A stretch of DNA of 64,000 nt, from the NCBI RefSeq assembly GCF_022513585.1, contig NZ_JAKWBF010000019.1, positions 46,770 to 110,769 of the forward strand, read 5' to 3'. Origin of the DNA: Gordonia gummivorans (GTDB taxonomy: Bacteria > Actinomycetota > Actinomycetes > Mycobacteriales > Mycobacteriaceae). Shown piece after piece: positions 34,799-43,575 of this stretch. Made by a program: the position numbers and the translations under genes. Every line of letters begins with the position of its first letter. The stretch's first letter is position 1. The notes beneath the pieces are model-generated. The model saw only the letters and a list, made by a program, of their open reading frames with translations. It did not search any database and was not told where the DNA came from.

Positions 34799-35668
34799 TC
34801 AGCCCAACGCCAACGCCACCGCTGTCACCACCGACCACGCCAGCATCGCCTGCCCGGTCGCGCCGAGCGAGGGAATCAGCGCCGGTCCCAGGGCACCCGC
34901 ACGGACTGGTCGCAGGGCCACCCACACCAGCGGCACCACGAGCAGTCCGACCAACGCCCACCACGTCGCCAACACCAGCACGACGGTCATGACGAACGGC
35001 ACCAGCAACAGTTCGGTGTAGAGCCGTCGGGTTCCCGCATCACCGAGTCGCACGGCGAGAGTGATCTTGCCCGACTCGCTGTCACTGGGGATGTCGCGCA
35101 AGTTGTTCACCACCAACACCGCTGTGGAGAACGACCCGACAGCTACCGCCGAGGCCAAGCCGGCCCAGTCGACCGACCCGACCGTCACGAACTGCGTGCC
35201 GAGCACAGCGACCAGCCCGAAGAACACGAAGACCGCGACCTCACCCAGCCCGATGTACCCGTACGGGCGTTTGCCGCCTGTGTAGAACCACGCGCCCGCG
35301 ATCGCCACGGCGCCGACCGCCACCAGCCACCACGCCGTGGTCACCGCCAGCACCAATCCCGCGACCGCCGCGATCCCGAAGCAGATGAACGCGGCCGACT
35401 TCACGGCGCCGGGGCTCGCCGCACCCGACCCGACCAGCCGCATCGGACCCACCCGGTCGTCGTCGGTGCCACGGATGCCGTCGGAGTAGTCGTTCGCGAA
35501 GTTCACGCCGACGATCAGCGCCAAGGACACCACCAGTGCGAGCCCGGCCTTCCACCACGAGATGTCGTCTATCCGCAGCGCGGCGCCCACACCGGCGACG
35601 ACGGGTGCCACGGCATTCGGGAGCGTCCGAGGACGTGCGCCCTGGATCCACTGCGATGCGGTTGCCAT
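34799..35668 (-). CDS. menA: 1,4-dihydroxy-2-naphthoate polyprenyltransferase
   Basis: A 289-residue UbiA-superfamily enzyme with about eight to nine membrane helices. The first Asp-rich motif reads [16 protein letters not shown]. The second, in a later cytoplasmic loop, is [15 protein letters not shown]. It prenylates DHNA to demethylmenaquinone. In M. tuberculosis menA lies in the same neighbourhood (Rv0534c, recollection). Start 35668 is taken from the domain fit. A 9-base hairpin lies 21-50 bases upstream of the start. Confidence 0.93.
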   Translation of the reverse strand: MATASQWIQGARPRTLPNAVAPVVAGVGAALRIDDISWWKAGLALVVSLALIVGVNFANDYSDGIRGTDDDRVGPMRLVGSGAASPGAVKSAAFICFGIAAVAGLVLAVTTAWWLVAVGAVAIAGAWFYTGGKRPYGYIGLGEVAVFVFFGLVAVLGTQFVTVGSVDWAGLASAVAVGSFSTAVLVVNNLRDIPSDSESGKITLAVRLGDAGTRRLYTELLLVPFVMTVVLVLATWWALVGLLVVPLVWVALRPVRAGALGPALIPSLGATGQAMLAWSVVTAVALALG

Positions 35669-36023
35669 TGCATCATCGTGTCACGAGACCGACAGTGATT
35701 GGACACTGCCACTGTCGGATTGCAGGTCACGTTCCGCGGACTGACCAACTGTTTGGATGCCGTAATTGGCGCTGGCGTGGTGTCACAGAGGGCACGTGCG
35801 TTCAAGCAAGGCTGAATTCTCGCCTATCGGTGGCTCGATCAGACGCAACTGGCGGGCACGTTGGATTGCCGAGCATCAGCCGGAGACGTAATTGGACGCC
35901 GACCTTGGTAAAGCATCTACCCCACGGTGGTAAATGCGCTGTAATGGCTCCTAGTAATCGAGGTGGACAGCCTCCGATGAAGATCAGAATCTCGACGCCG
36001 TTCGGACAAGAAGGTAGAGGGAC
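35669..36023. promoter_or_regulatory. 355-base region between menA and a membrane-protein gene
   Basis: No credible gene. CCGACAGTG (35689-35697) and CACTGTCGG (35710-35718) form a 9-base inverted repeat just upstream of the menA start and may be an operator. The rest is more AT-rich than average and should hold the promoter of the plus-strand membrane-protein gene starting at 36024. An AAGGTAGAGG stretch near 36010-36019 is its likely ribosome site. Confidence 0.5.
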
Positions 36024-36713
36024 ATGCTGAAGAATGCGCTTGTGGCGTGCACGGTTTCTCTAATTGCGGTTATTGCATGGGGTATGACCGCTCGTTGGCC
36101 AAGCGGCGCAACCGCCTCGGCAATCGCTCTTGGACTGATTACTGTCGGCTTCGTTGGGGCACTGCTCGGACGACGTGTCGCACAGTCCCCGCCTGTTGGA
36201 GGTAATCCGATTGATCCCTCCAAAGAGATGGCCTACTGGCTTCTTGGATTCGTGGTCGTGTCGATCGCGGGCGGATTGGTCGCATGCGGCATCTTCGCCC
36301 GATGGAAGGCAGAAGCTGTTGTTCCATGTTCAGTCTTGTTGTCGGCGACGCTCGTCGGAGGTCTGCTCGGCTTCATTTTTGGTGTTCCACGATCGAGGTC
36401 GCACAGCGCGACAGCGAGTACCAGCCAGGATCTGGCTAGCAAAATCGATGCGAACACGAACCTCGAGAAGATCAGCGATTGGCTGACTACGGTCCTGGTC
36501 GGCGTAAGTCTCGTCCAGTTTCGTGCAATCGGAGATTTCATAGTCGATTTCTCGACTTCACTGGCTGCCAACATGGGTACCGAACCTGGTGATGGAACTG
36601 CGACATTCGTCGGCGGTGTCATGATCGGAGGATTTGGCGTCGGATTCATTTCGGGTTGGCTGTTCTGCCGCCTGCTGTTGGGTGCCGCGATGAAGAAGGT
36701 TGACGAAAGCTAG
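36024..36713 (+). CDS. polytopic membrane protein with low-GC composition, function unknown
   Basis: A 229-residue protein with about five to six hydrophobic segments: 5-22, 30-48, 72-92, 100-120, possibly 150-168, and 195-218. A cytoplasmic stretch contains NTNLEKISDWLTTVLVG. It is clearly lower in GC than its neighbours and on the opposite strand to the men genes, suggesting later insertion. I have seen similar LEKISDWLT-type motifs in unrelated bacterial membrane proteins but cannot name the family. Confidence 0.6.
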   Translation: MLKNALVACTVSLIAVIAWGMTARWPSGATASAIALGLITVGFVGALLGRRVAQSPPVGGNPIDPSKEMAYWLLGFVVVSIAGGLVACGIFARWKAEAVVPCSVLLSATLVGGLLGFIFGVPRSRSHSATASTSQDLASKIDANTNLEKISDWLTTVLVGVSLVQFRAIGDFIVDFSTSLAANMGTEPGDGTATFVGGVMIGGFGVGFISGWLFCRLLLGAAMKKVDES

Positions 36714-36771
36714 CTGCTCGCGGAAGGCTTGAAGAGCCAGCATCATATAGTCGCGGTTTCGCGGCACGCCA

Positions 36772-37935
36772 TCAAGCGAACCGCGCCTTCAACGCCGCGC
36801 GATCCACCTTGCCGGGTCCGCGCAACGGCAATTCCGACACCTCGACGACCTCCCGGGGTGCCGCGAATTTCTCCAACCGCTCGGCAACCAAAGTACGAAT
36901 CCGCTTGTCGTCCAACCGCTCTCCAGCAGCGACGACCACAAATGCCACCACCTTTTCGCCCAGCCGCTCGTCGGGGACCCCGACCACCGCGCATTCGGCG
37001 ACGGCCGGGTCGTCGGCGATCACCGCTTCCACCACCTGCGGTACGACGGTGAGTCCGCCGGTGGAGATGGCGTCGTCGGCGCGGCCGACGATCCGCAGCA
37101 GCCCGTCGACCACGACCCCCAGATCGTCGGTGCGGAACCATCCGGGCGACGCGAACGCGGGATGGTCGGGCAGATTCCGATACCCGTGCGCGACCATCGG
37201 CCCCGACAGCTCGACGCGCCCGACCCCATCCGATCCGGCGTCGACGATGCGCACCTCGACCCCGGGCAACGGCACACCGTCGTAGACGCATCCGCCCGCA
37301 GTCTCGCTCATCCCATACGTCCGCACAATGCGCAGTCCCGCATCTAACGCCCTGCGCTGCAACGGCTCCGGGGTGGCAGCACCGCCGACGAGAATCGCAT
37401 CCAACTCGCGCGACGCAGCGACAGCGGCGGGGGAGGAGAGCACCTTGATCAACTGCGTCGGCACCAACGACGTGTACCGCCGCGGCCCGTCAAGAGACGC
37501 AAGAGCCTCAACATAGGCGGAAACGTCAAACCCGCCACCCACATCCAACACAACCGGCGTGTACCCATTCGCCAAGGCGCGCAACAACACTTGCAGTCCG
37601 GCGATGTGATGCGGCGGCAGTGCGAGCAACCAATTCCCGGGACCACCGAGGTGAGCAGCCGTGGCCGCGGCAGAGGCTCGCAGCGTCGTCGAAGTGTGTT
37701 GTGCCCCTTTTGGAGTGCCCGTCGACCCCGACGTCGAGATCACCAGGGACAGCTCGTCGGGGATCGGCTCCCCGACGCCCAGCGCGGACCCAAGACGTTC
37801 AGCAGCAACTGGATCGTCGGGAACCGGCAGATACGCCCGACCACCGTCGAGCATCGCCGACAACTCCGCACGCGAGTCGAGCACCAAGGGCCCCGACGGC
37901 AGGGTCAGGGCTTGCAGAACGTGGGTCGCACTCAC
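36772..37935 (-). CDS. menE: o-succinylbenzoate-CoA ligase
   Basis: A 387-residue adenylate-forming ligase, shorter than average as in actinobacterial MenE. The AMP-binding motif is STSGSTGTPKGAQ. Further landmarks are RTYGMSETAGGCVYDG, WFRTDDLG and the C-terminal catalytic Lys in LPLRGPGKVDRAAL. It activates OSB to OSB-CoA, the substrate for MenB, which lies at 59120-60079. GTG 37935 is one base from the stop of the upstream DUF3349 gene, so they are co-transcribed. Confidence 0.92.
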   Translation of the reverse strand: MSATHVLQALTLPSGPLVLDSRAELSAMLDGGRAYLPVPDDPVAAERLGSALGVGEPIPDELSLVISTSGSTGTPKGAQHTSTTLRASAAATAAHLGGPGNWLLALPPHHIAGLQVLLRALANGYTPVVLDVGGGFDVSAYVEALASLDGPRRYTSLVPTQLIKVLSSPAAVAASRELDAILVGGAATPEPLQRRALDAGLRIVRTYGMSETAGGCVYDGVPLPGVEVRIVDAGSDGVGRVELSGPMVAHGYRNLPDHPAFASPGWFRTDDLGVVVDGLLRIVGRADDAISTGGLTVVPQVVEAVIADDPAVAECAVVGVPDERLGEKVVAFVVVAAGERLDDKRIRTLVAERLEKFAAPREVVEVSELPLRGPGKVDRAALKARFA

Positions 37936-37936
37936 C

Positions 37937-38293
37937 TCAGTCGTCGTGATCCGGACCGGGCTCGGGGTCGTCGGAATGCCCGTTGGACAGCGGTTCGTCG
38001 TCGAAGGGCCACCCGGCTTCTTCGAGGTGCCGGCGAACGCGGGCGATGTCGTCCTCGTGCGGCAGTTCGTGGGTGACCTCGGTGATCTTCACCCCGGCGT
38101 CGATCTTGGAGATGGGTTCCGGCGGTGGGGGAGACTCGCGGATCAGGTCGGACGAGACGGTCTCGACCTCGTCCTCACTCAGCTGGCGACGCAGAATCGC
38201 GACCAAGGGGATGTAGTCGCCCTGGGGGACGCCGTCGGGGTAGCCGGCGCGCAACCACTCCACGATGCGTTTGAGCAATTGTGGTCGATCCAC
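37937..38293 (-). CDS. DUF3349 protein, copy 1
   Basis: About 118 residues. The conserved core is LLKRIVEWLRAGYPDGVPQG, followed by YIPLVAILRRQLSEDEV and a C-terminal acidic tail (HSDDPEPGPDHDD). This is a DUF3349 domain, a small helical family limited to mycolate actinobacteria (Rv0543c type). GTG 38293 with GGGGGG upstream is the likely start; a TTG at 38308 is also open. The tandem paralogue is just upstream. Function unknown. Confidence 0.85.
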   Translation of the reverse strand: MDRPQLLKRIVEWLRAGYPDGVPQGDYIPLVAILRRQLSEDEVETVSSDLIRESPPPPEPISKIDAGVKITEVTHELPHEDDIARVRRHLEEAGWPFDDEPLSNGHSDDPEPGPDHDD

Positions 38294-38414
38294 GATCCAT
38301 CCCCCCAATCGGTGAGTTCACCCTCGTGATGAGGGCAGGGCGGCATTGGCGCCATTGTATTGCCTCCCCGGGGCAAGACAGTTGCTCGCGCTGCGCACGA
38401 GCGTTGGTCAAAGA

Positions 38415-38735
38415 CTATCGACCTGCAGGAACTGCCGACAACGGCCAGCCTGCGGCGGCCAGACGACCCGCGACCTGATTGATCTCGTCGGCGGTGGGCT
38501 CGTCGTTGGTGACCTTCTCGATCGCGCCGGCGATCTGTTCTTCGGTGACCGGCTGGTCGACGCCGTACTCGCGCGCCAGGGTCAGCGCGACCGTCGTGAC
38601 GTCCTCTTCATCGAGCACACGCACCAGCAGCGCCAGCAACGGCGGGAACTCGGTGGGCGGAATGCCTTCGGGATAGCCGGTGCGGATCCAGTTGATCGCG
38701 GATTCGAACAGTGAAGGGCTGTCGGCCACGTTCAC
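38415..38735 (-). CDS. DUF3349 protein, copy 2
   Basis: About 106 residues: SLFESAINWIRTGYPEGIPP, then FPPLLALLVRVLDEEDVTTV, and a C-terminal DEINQVAGRLAAAGWPLS. It is a second DUF3349 domain in tandem with copy 1, sharing GYP(D/E)G(V/I)P and the LxxLLxxxL core. GTG 38735 follows a GAAAGG site. The pair probably arose by duplication within the menE operon. Confidence 0.83.
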   Translation of the reverse strand: MNVADSPSLFESAINWIRTGYPEGIPPTEFPPLLALLVRVLDEEDVTTVALTLAREYGVDQPVTEEQIAGAIEKVTNDEPTADEINQVAGRLAAAGWPLSAVPAGR

Positions 38736-38758
38736 GTGCCTTTCGTCGAAACGGTTGA

Positions 38759-39043
38759 CTACTTGTAGAACTGGCTCGGGAAGATCTGGATGTCGAAGTA
38801 GTAGTAGATCGTCTGACGCGTGATCCACAGCAGGGCGATGATGATGACCGCCGCGACCAGCGCGAAGATCGCGTAGCCGACCGCACGGAGCGCCGGATTG
38901 CCGTGCGAGACAGTGCCATCCGCGCTGGCGTCGGCCGTTCCCGCCGCTTGTATGCGCAGGCCGATGGCGAACAGAGCAGGCAGGCCGGCACCGAAGATCA
39001 GTCCGACGACGAGCACCTTGACAATTGATTCGACGATGTCCAT
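38759..39043 (-). CDS. small two-helix membrane protein, Rv0544c-like
   Basis: A 94-residue protein with two helices (about 5-30 and 53-75), a loop rich in Ala and Asp, and a C-terminal aromatic segment (TIYYYFDIQIFP). It matches by position the conserved transmembrane protein between menE/DUF3349 and pitA in M. tuberculosis (recollection). Function unknown. It is in the same orientation as pitA, 34 bases downstream of it. Confidence 0.72.
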   Translation of the reverse strand: MDIVESIVKVLVVGLIFGAGLPALFAIGLRIQAAGTADASADGTVSHGNPALRAVGYAIFALVAAVIIIALLWITRQTIYYYFDIQIFPSQFYK

Positions 39044-39077
39044 CTGAGCAGAAGTCCTTTCGTGTCCGTCGGAGAGA

Positions 39078-40316
39078 TCAGGCGACCGTGGTCGGGCCGG
39101 TGGTCTTCAGCTCGGAGGTGTCGGCCGGGATGATCGAGTCGCTGGACTCGTCCCAATCGGCGTTGACGTTGTGGGAGTCGATCTTGTTCTGCTGTGCGCG
39201 CCAGTACATGTAGCCCGACGCGGCGATGAGGATCACGAAGATGGTGATCGCGCCCGCGACGTCGCCCATCAGGTGAGCGATGTAGTAGCAGCCCGCGCCG
39301 ACAAGCCCGGCGGCCGGGAGCGTGGTGACCCAGGCGACCGCCATACGTGCTGCGACCGCCCAGCGAACCTGGGCGCCCTTCTTGCCGACGCCCGAACCCA
39401 GGATCGAACCGGTGGCGACCTGCGTCGTCGACAGCGCCATACCGGCAGCGCTCGAGGTGAGGATGATCGCGGCCGACGACGCTTCCGCCGCCATGCCCTG
39501 CGGGGAGGAGATCTCGACCAGGCCCTTGCCCAGGGTGCGGATGATGCGCCAGCCGCCGAGGTAGGTGCCGATCGCGATCGCGGCAGCACAGCTGAAGACC
39601 ACCCAGAACGGCAGACCGTGGCTCACCGATTCGCTGGTGAGGTGTCCGGTCACGATGAGCGCCATCGCGATGACACCCATGGTCTTCTGCGCGTCACCGG
39701 TTCCGTGTGCGAGGGAGACCAGCGACGCCGACGCGATCTGGCCGTAACGGAAGCCGGCTTCCTTGCGACCTTCGGCGACCTTCTTGGTGATGGCGAAGAC
39801 CAGCCAGGTGCCGCAGGCGGCGACCAAGCAGGCGATCACCGGCGCGAAGAGGGCCGGGATGATGATCTTGGAAAACACGCCGTGCCAGTTGATGCCGGAC
39901 AGGCCGATCGCTGCGATGCCCGACCCGATCAGTCCACCGAACAACGCGTGCGACGACGAGGAGGGCAGGCCGAACAGCCACGTGAAGAGGTTCCACAGGA
40001 TGCCGCCGATGAGGCCCGCGAAGATGATCAGCAGGGCGGTGATCGGAGACAGTCCTCCGGTGATGTCGCCCGACTTGGACTGGATGTTGAGCACATCCTT
40101 GGTGATCGTGGCCGCGACCTCGACGGAGAGGAACGCTCCGACGAGGTTGAGGATCGCCGAGATACCGACGGCGACCTTGGGTTTGAGGGCGCCGGTGGCG
40201 ATCGAGGTCGCCATCGCGTTGCCGGTGTCGTGGAATCCGTTGGTGAAGTCAAATCCCAGTGCCGTGATCACGAGCAGCACCAGGATCAGCATCTCTCCGC
40301 TCATGGGCATAATCAT
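39078..40316 (-). CDS. pitA: low-affinity inorganic phosphate transporter
   Basis: About 412 residues with roughly ten membrane helices. The PiT signatures are present in both halves: FTNGFHDTGNAMATSIATG near the N-terminus and SLAHGTGDAQKTMG in the second half. The family co-transports metal-phosphate with protons or sodium ions. Three start codons lie close together (ATG 40316, 40310, 40304) and none has a strong ribosome site. A possible PHO box and a short hairpin lie upstream. Confidence 0.9.
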   Translation of the reverse strand: MIMPMSGEMLILVLLVITALGFDFTNGFHDTGNAMATSIATGALKPKVAVGISAILNLVGAFLSVEVAATITKDVLNIQSKSGDITGGLSPITALLIIFAGLIGGILWNLFTWLFGLPSSSSHALFGGLIGSGIAAIGLSGINWHGVFSKIIIPALFAPVIACLVAACGTWLVFAITKKVAEGRKEAGFRYGQIASASLVSLAHGTGDAQKTMGVIAMALIVTGHLTSESVSHGLPFWVVFSCAAAIAIGTYLGGWRIIRTLGKGLVEISSPQGMAAEASSAAIILTSSAAGMALSTTQVATGSILGSGVGKKGAQVRWAVAARMAVAWVTTLPAAGLVGAGCYYIAHLMGDVAGAITIFVILIAASGYMYWRAQQNKIDSHNVNADWDESSDSIIPADTSELKTTGPTTVA

Positions 40317-40342
40317 GCGATGCCGAGGCCGGTTCCGCATAA

Positions 40343-40421
40343 ATTTCGGAGGACCGAAATCCCTATTGTGACCTGCAGGTTTGCCTCACCTGTGTGACTG
40401 TTCACCAGTTGTTCATCTTGC
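40343..40421. promoter_or_regulatory. hairpin and possible PHO box between pitA and the LLM oxidoreductase gene
   Basis: ATTTCGG (40343-40349) and CCGAAAT (40354-40360) form a seven-base hairpin. GTTCACCAGTT (40400-40410) and GTTCATCTTGC (40411-40421) are tandem 11-base units whose first seven bases match, with one change, the GTTCACC unit known from actinobacterial PhoP boxes. The units read toward the LLM gene but sit about 85 bases upstream of pitA. PhoP control of pitA is inferred. Confidence 0.4.
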
Positions 40422-40509
40422 CGACAGCGAGCGTCCATCTGAAGCGTGAGCGAACGGTCGCTCGGCCGGGTCTCGGCAAGGCGTGTTTGCTGTGGAAGAA
40501 TCCGTCGGC

Positions 40510-41574
40510 ATGACATCGATGAAGCTGGGCATGCCGATCAACTACGCCGGGGATTTCCGCGAGACCATCAACAATCTCGCCGATTTCGAGGCCGCCGGCG
40601 TGGAGCGGATCGCGGTCCCGGAGGCATACAGCTTCGACGCCGTCAGTCAGCTCGGCTACATCGCCGCGAAGACCGAGAAGATGGAACTGCAGACCGCCAT
40701 CCTTCCGATGTTCTCGCGCACACCCACCAACCTCGCCATGACGGCGGCCGGTCTCGACTACATCAGTGGTGGCCGCGCCGTGCTGGGCATCGGAGCGTCG
40801 GGCCCGCAGGTCATCGAGGGCTTCCACGGCGTCAAGTACGACTACCCCGTCGGCCGCGCCCGCGAGCACGCCGAGATCTGCCGTCAGGTGTGGCGCCGCG
40901 ACAAGGTGAACTTCCAGGGCAAGCACTACACCCTGCCGCTCGACGAGGAGCACGGCGGATCGGGGCTGGGCAAGTCGTTGAAGATCATCAATCACCCTGT
41001 TCGCGAACGCATCCCCATGCTGCTCGCCGCGATCGGCCCGAAGAACACCGAGCTCGCTGCCGAGCTGTTCGAGGAGTTCCAGCCGATCCTGTTCCACCCC
41101 GAGCGCATCGGCGAGGCCTTCGGTGAGGGACTGGCCGCCGGCAAGGCCAAGCGCGACCCGTCGCTCGGCGAACTCGGCATCGTCGTCCAGTCGACCGCCC
41201 GCATCTCCGACGACGAGGAGCAGCTGCACAACGCTCGCGAACTCGTCCGCCACCACGCTGCGCTGTATATCGGCGGTATGGGCGCGCGCGGCAAGAACTT
41301 CTACAACACCCTCGCCCAGCGCTACGGCTACCCCGACGAGGCCAAGATCATCCAAGACCTCTACCTCGACGGTAAGAAGCTCGAAGCCGCCGCCGCCGTC
41401 CCCGACGACCTCATCGACTCGATGTCGCTCATCGGCACCCGCGACCACGTCGCCGAGCGCGTCGCCGCCTTCAAGGAAGCCGGCGTCACCTGCATCCTCG
41501 TCTCCTCGACCGCCCCGACCCACAAAGAACGCGTCGCCGAGACCGAGATCCTTCGCGACATCTTCGGCGGCTGA
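40510..41574 (+). CDS. LLM-class F420-dependent oxidoreductase
   Basis: A 354-residue luciferase-like TIM-barrel protein: MTSMKLGMPINYAGDFRE at the start, TPTNLAMTAAGLDYISGGRA, VLGIGASGPQVIEGFHG, and HYTLPLDE. These features fit F420-dependent members such as Rv3520c (recollection). It should move a hydride to or from F420; the substrate is unknown. ATG 40510 is preferred over 40483 because the upstream nine codons are not conserved-looking. It begins the accessory block between pitA and menB. Confidence 0.8.
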   Translation: MTSMKLGMPINYAGDFRETINNLADFEAAGVERIAVPEAYSFDAVSQLGYIAAKTEKMELQTAILPMFSRTPTNLAMTAAGLDYISGGRAVLGIGASGPQVIEGFHGVKYDYPVGRAREHAEICRQVWRRDKVNFQGKHYTLPLDEEHGGSGLGKSLKIINHPVRERIPMLLAAIGPKNTELAAELFEEFQPILFHPERIGEAFGEGLAAGKAKRDPSLGELGIVVQSTARISDDEEQLHNARELVRHHAALYIGGMGARGKNFYNTLAQRYGYPDEAKIIQDLYLDGKKLEAAAAVPDDLIDSMSLIGTRDHVAERVAAFKEAGVTCILVSSTAPTHKERVAETEILRDIFGG

Positions 41575-41587
41575 CGCGCACCTACTA

Positions 41588-41803
41588 CTGGTTGAGCAGC
41601 GACGAGCGAGCGTAGCGAGCCCGACGCGTGTCGAAACCCGGTGAGCCAACCGTGTCCGCACCCCACTCCGCTCCCTGAGGTGCGACGAGCGTTAGCGAGG
41701 AGCCTCGAAGGGCTGGCGACCCGACTGTGTCCGCAACCACACGCACCCCCCGCTGGTCGAGCCGACACCGAGCCGCTAGGCGAGGCGTCGTGTCGAGACC
41801 ACA
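41588..41803. repeat. cluster of dispersed repeats (families B, A and C)
   Basis: The 450 bases between 41575 and 42025 hold no gene. A family B arm (CTGGTTGAGCAGCGACGAG) is at 41588-41639. A family A arm (GCTCCCTGAGGTGCGACGAG) is at 41670-41712. A family C arm (CTGGTCGAGCCGACACCGAG, ending GTGTCGAGACCAC) is at 41753-41803. The remaining sequence to 42025 shows nothing else clear and should contain the tyrosinase promoter. Confidence 0.75.
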
Positions 41804-42025
41804 CGCGACCCAACCATGTCCGCAACCACCACCAAGCGAATTCATCGGCTCGAAGCAATCCCATACATCAACTGATTTGTGATCCATTCCGTTCTCGCGC
41901 CAAACATCAACCGGCACAAAGCAATGTCGCAACCCGCACCGTAGTTTTCCAATCGTGACGCCAAACCGCCGAAAGCCTCGCTAGAATAATCTGCTGAATG
42001 GGGGCCGACAGCGAGGAGCGCTGCG

Positions 42026-43573
42026 ATGGTCGGGACCGCATTGGCGAGACGCAACGTCTGGGAGCTCGGAAATCCCTGGGCCGACGACATTCTCTGGTAC
42101 GCACGCGGTGTGGCCGCGATGATGGAACGGCCTCTCGACGATCCGTTGAGTTGGCGATTCTTTGCCGCGATGCACGGGTTCGATCCGGTGAAGTGGCAGG
42201 GGTTCGGATACTTTGATCCGCAACAAGATTCGCTGCCATCGCAAAGCGTCCAGAAGGATTTCTGGAAGCAGTGTTGGCACGGGAGTTGGTATTTCCTGCC
42301 GTGGCATCGGGGCTACTTGATCGCGTTCGAGGCGGCGGTGCGCGCCGAGGTGATCGCGCTCGGCGGACCCAGAGAGTGGACGCTGCCGTATTGGAATTAC
42401 TTCGCGATGGGCGAACAGGCGATCCCCCCGGCGTTTGCCTCCGCGTCGTGGCCGGATGGCGCCAACAATCCATTGTTCGTGTCGGCACGTTTTGGCCGTA
42501 ATGGTGATGGGGTGGTCGTGATTCCGCTCGACGACCCGATCCCGGACCTCGACATAAACCTTGACGCTCTGGACAATCCGCTGTTCTCGGTGGCCGCCGA
42601 CGGCGGTGCGATCGGTTTCGGCGGCTCCGATACGGGGTCGTTCCATCACCGGGCGCCGCACGGTGAACTCGAATCGAACCCACATGATCTGATCCACGTG
42701 CTCATCGGCGGCCTGGATACTCCGGGTCTCATGAGTAATCCGGCGACAGCGGGTCTCGATCCGATCTTCTGGCTCCACCACGCGAACATCGACCGCCTGT
42801 GGGAGACGTGGCGGCGTCGGACGCCTCCGGTCCATTCCGATCCCACCGACAACAGCTGGCTCGACGGCCCGACAGCAACCGGCGGCCCGGCGTTCACGCT
42901 GCCGCTTCCTCCCGCCGAGGACGGACAACCTCCGCAGACGTGGACCTTCACCCCGGAGCAGATGAGCGATCTCGCCGCACTGGGGTACGGCTATGACAAC
43001 TACACCGACGGAATCGCGGTGCGGAGTCCGGCGCGAATGAACGTCCTTCTCGCAATCCAAGACAACGGACAGGACGGCGAACCCACCATGTCTCAGCCGA
43101 GGACGCCCGGCAGCGCCGAACTCATCGGCGCAACGCAAGAACCGATGTCCGTGGTGGGTGGCGAAGCGACAGCCAGCGTTCAGTTGGATCCCGACGCCCG
43201 ACGAACCGTCACGCCGAGTGTGCTGCCCATGGATGCGCCAACCCGACCCGACCGCGTCTACCTCAACCTCGAGAATCTGACCGCGGCGCACGACGGGCCG
43301 ATTCTGCGGGTGTATGTGGGTGACCCGAACGGTGATGAGCAGGTCGCCGGCAGCGTCGCGCTCTTCGGTGCCGCGCCGGACAGCGAGATGGGCGATACCC
43401 CCGACAACGACGGCATGACCGCGGTCCTCGACATCACCGACATCGTCGAGAATCTCCATCTCGCCGACGACGACCTCCACGCGTTGACGGTCCGCGTGGT
43501 TCCGGTCAATCAACTCGACGCCGCGTCCGATGTGCAGATCGGCCGGATCGGTATCTATCGACAAAGTCACTGA
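42026..43573 (+). CDS. tyrosinase (type 3 copper oxidase) with C-terminal beta domain
   Basis: A 515-residue protein without signal peptide. CuA ligands are likely H50, H85 and H94 (in CWHGSWYFLPWHRGYL). CuB ligands are H220, H224 (NPHDLIHVLIGG) and one of H251/H252 in DPIFWLHHANIDRLW. C83 lies two residues before H85, a C-x-H arrangement seen with Cys-His thioether bonds in fungal and plant enzymes. Residues about 355-515 form a separate region (VYLNLENLTAAHDGPILRV) like plant and fungal C-terminal domains. It oxidises phenols. No MelC1-type copper chaperone is next to it; a DUF2182 membrane protein follows after two bases. Confidence 0.87.
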   Translation: MVGTALARRNVWELGNPWADDILWYARGVAAMMERPLDDPLSWRFFAAMHGFDPVKWQGFGYFDPQQDSLPSQSVQKDFWKQCWHGSWYFLPWHRGYLIAFEAAVRAEVIALGGPREWTLPYWNYFAMGEQAIPPAFASASWPDGANNPLFVSARFGRNGDGVVVIPLDDPIPDLDINLDALDNPLFSVAADGGAIGFGGSDTGSFHHRAPHGELESNPHDLIHVLIGGLDTPGLMSNPATAGLDPIFWLHHANIDRLWETWRRRTPPVHSDPTDNSWLDGPTATGGPAFTLPLPPAEDGQPPQTWTFTPEQMSDLAALGYGYDNYTDGIAVRSPARMNVLLAIQDNGQDGEPTMSQPRTPGSAELIGATQEPMSVVGGEATASVQLDPDARRTVTPSVLPMDAPTRPDRVYLNLENLTAAHDGPILRVYVGDPNGDEQVAGSVALFGAAPDSEMGDTPDNDGMTAVLDITDIVENLHLADDDLHALTVRVVPVNQLDAASDVQIGRIGIYRQSH

Positions 43574-43575
43574 CC

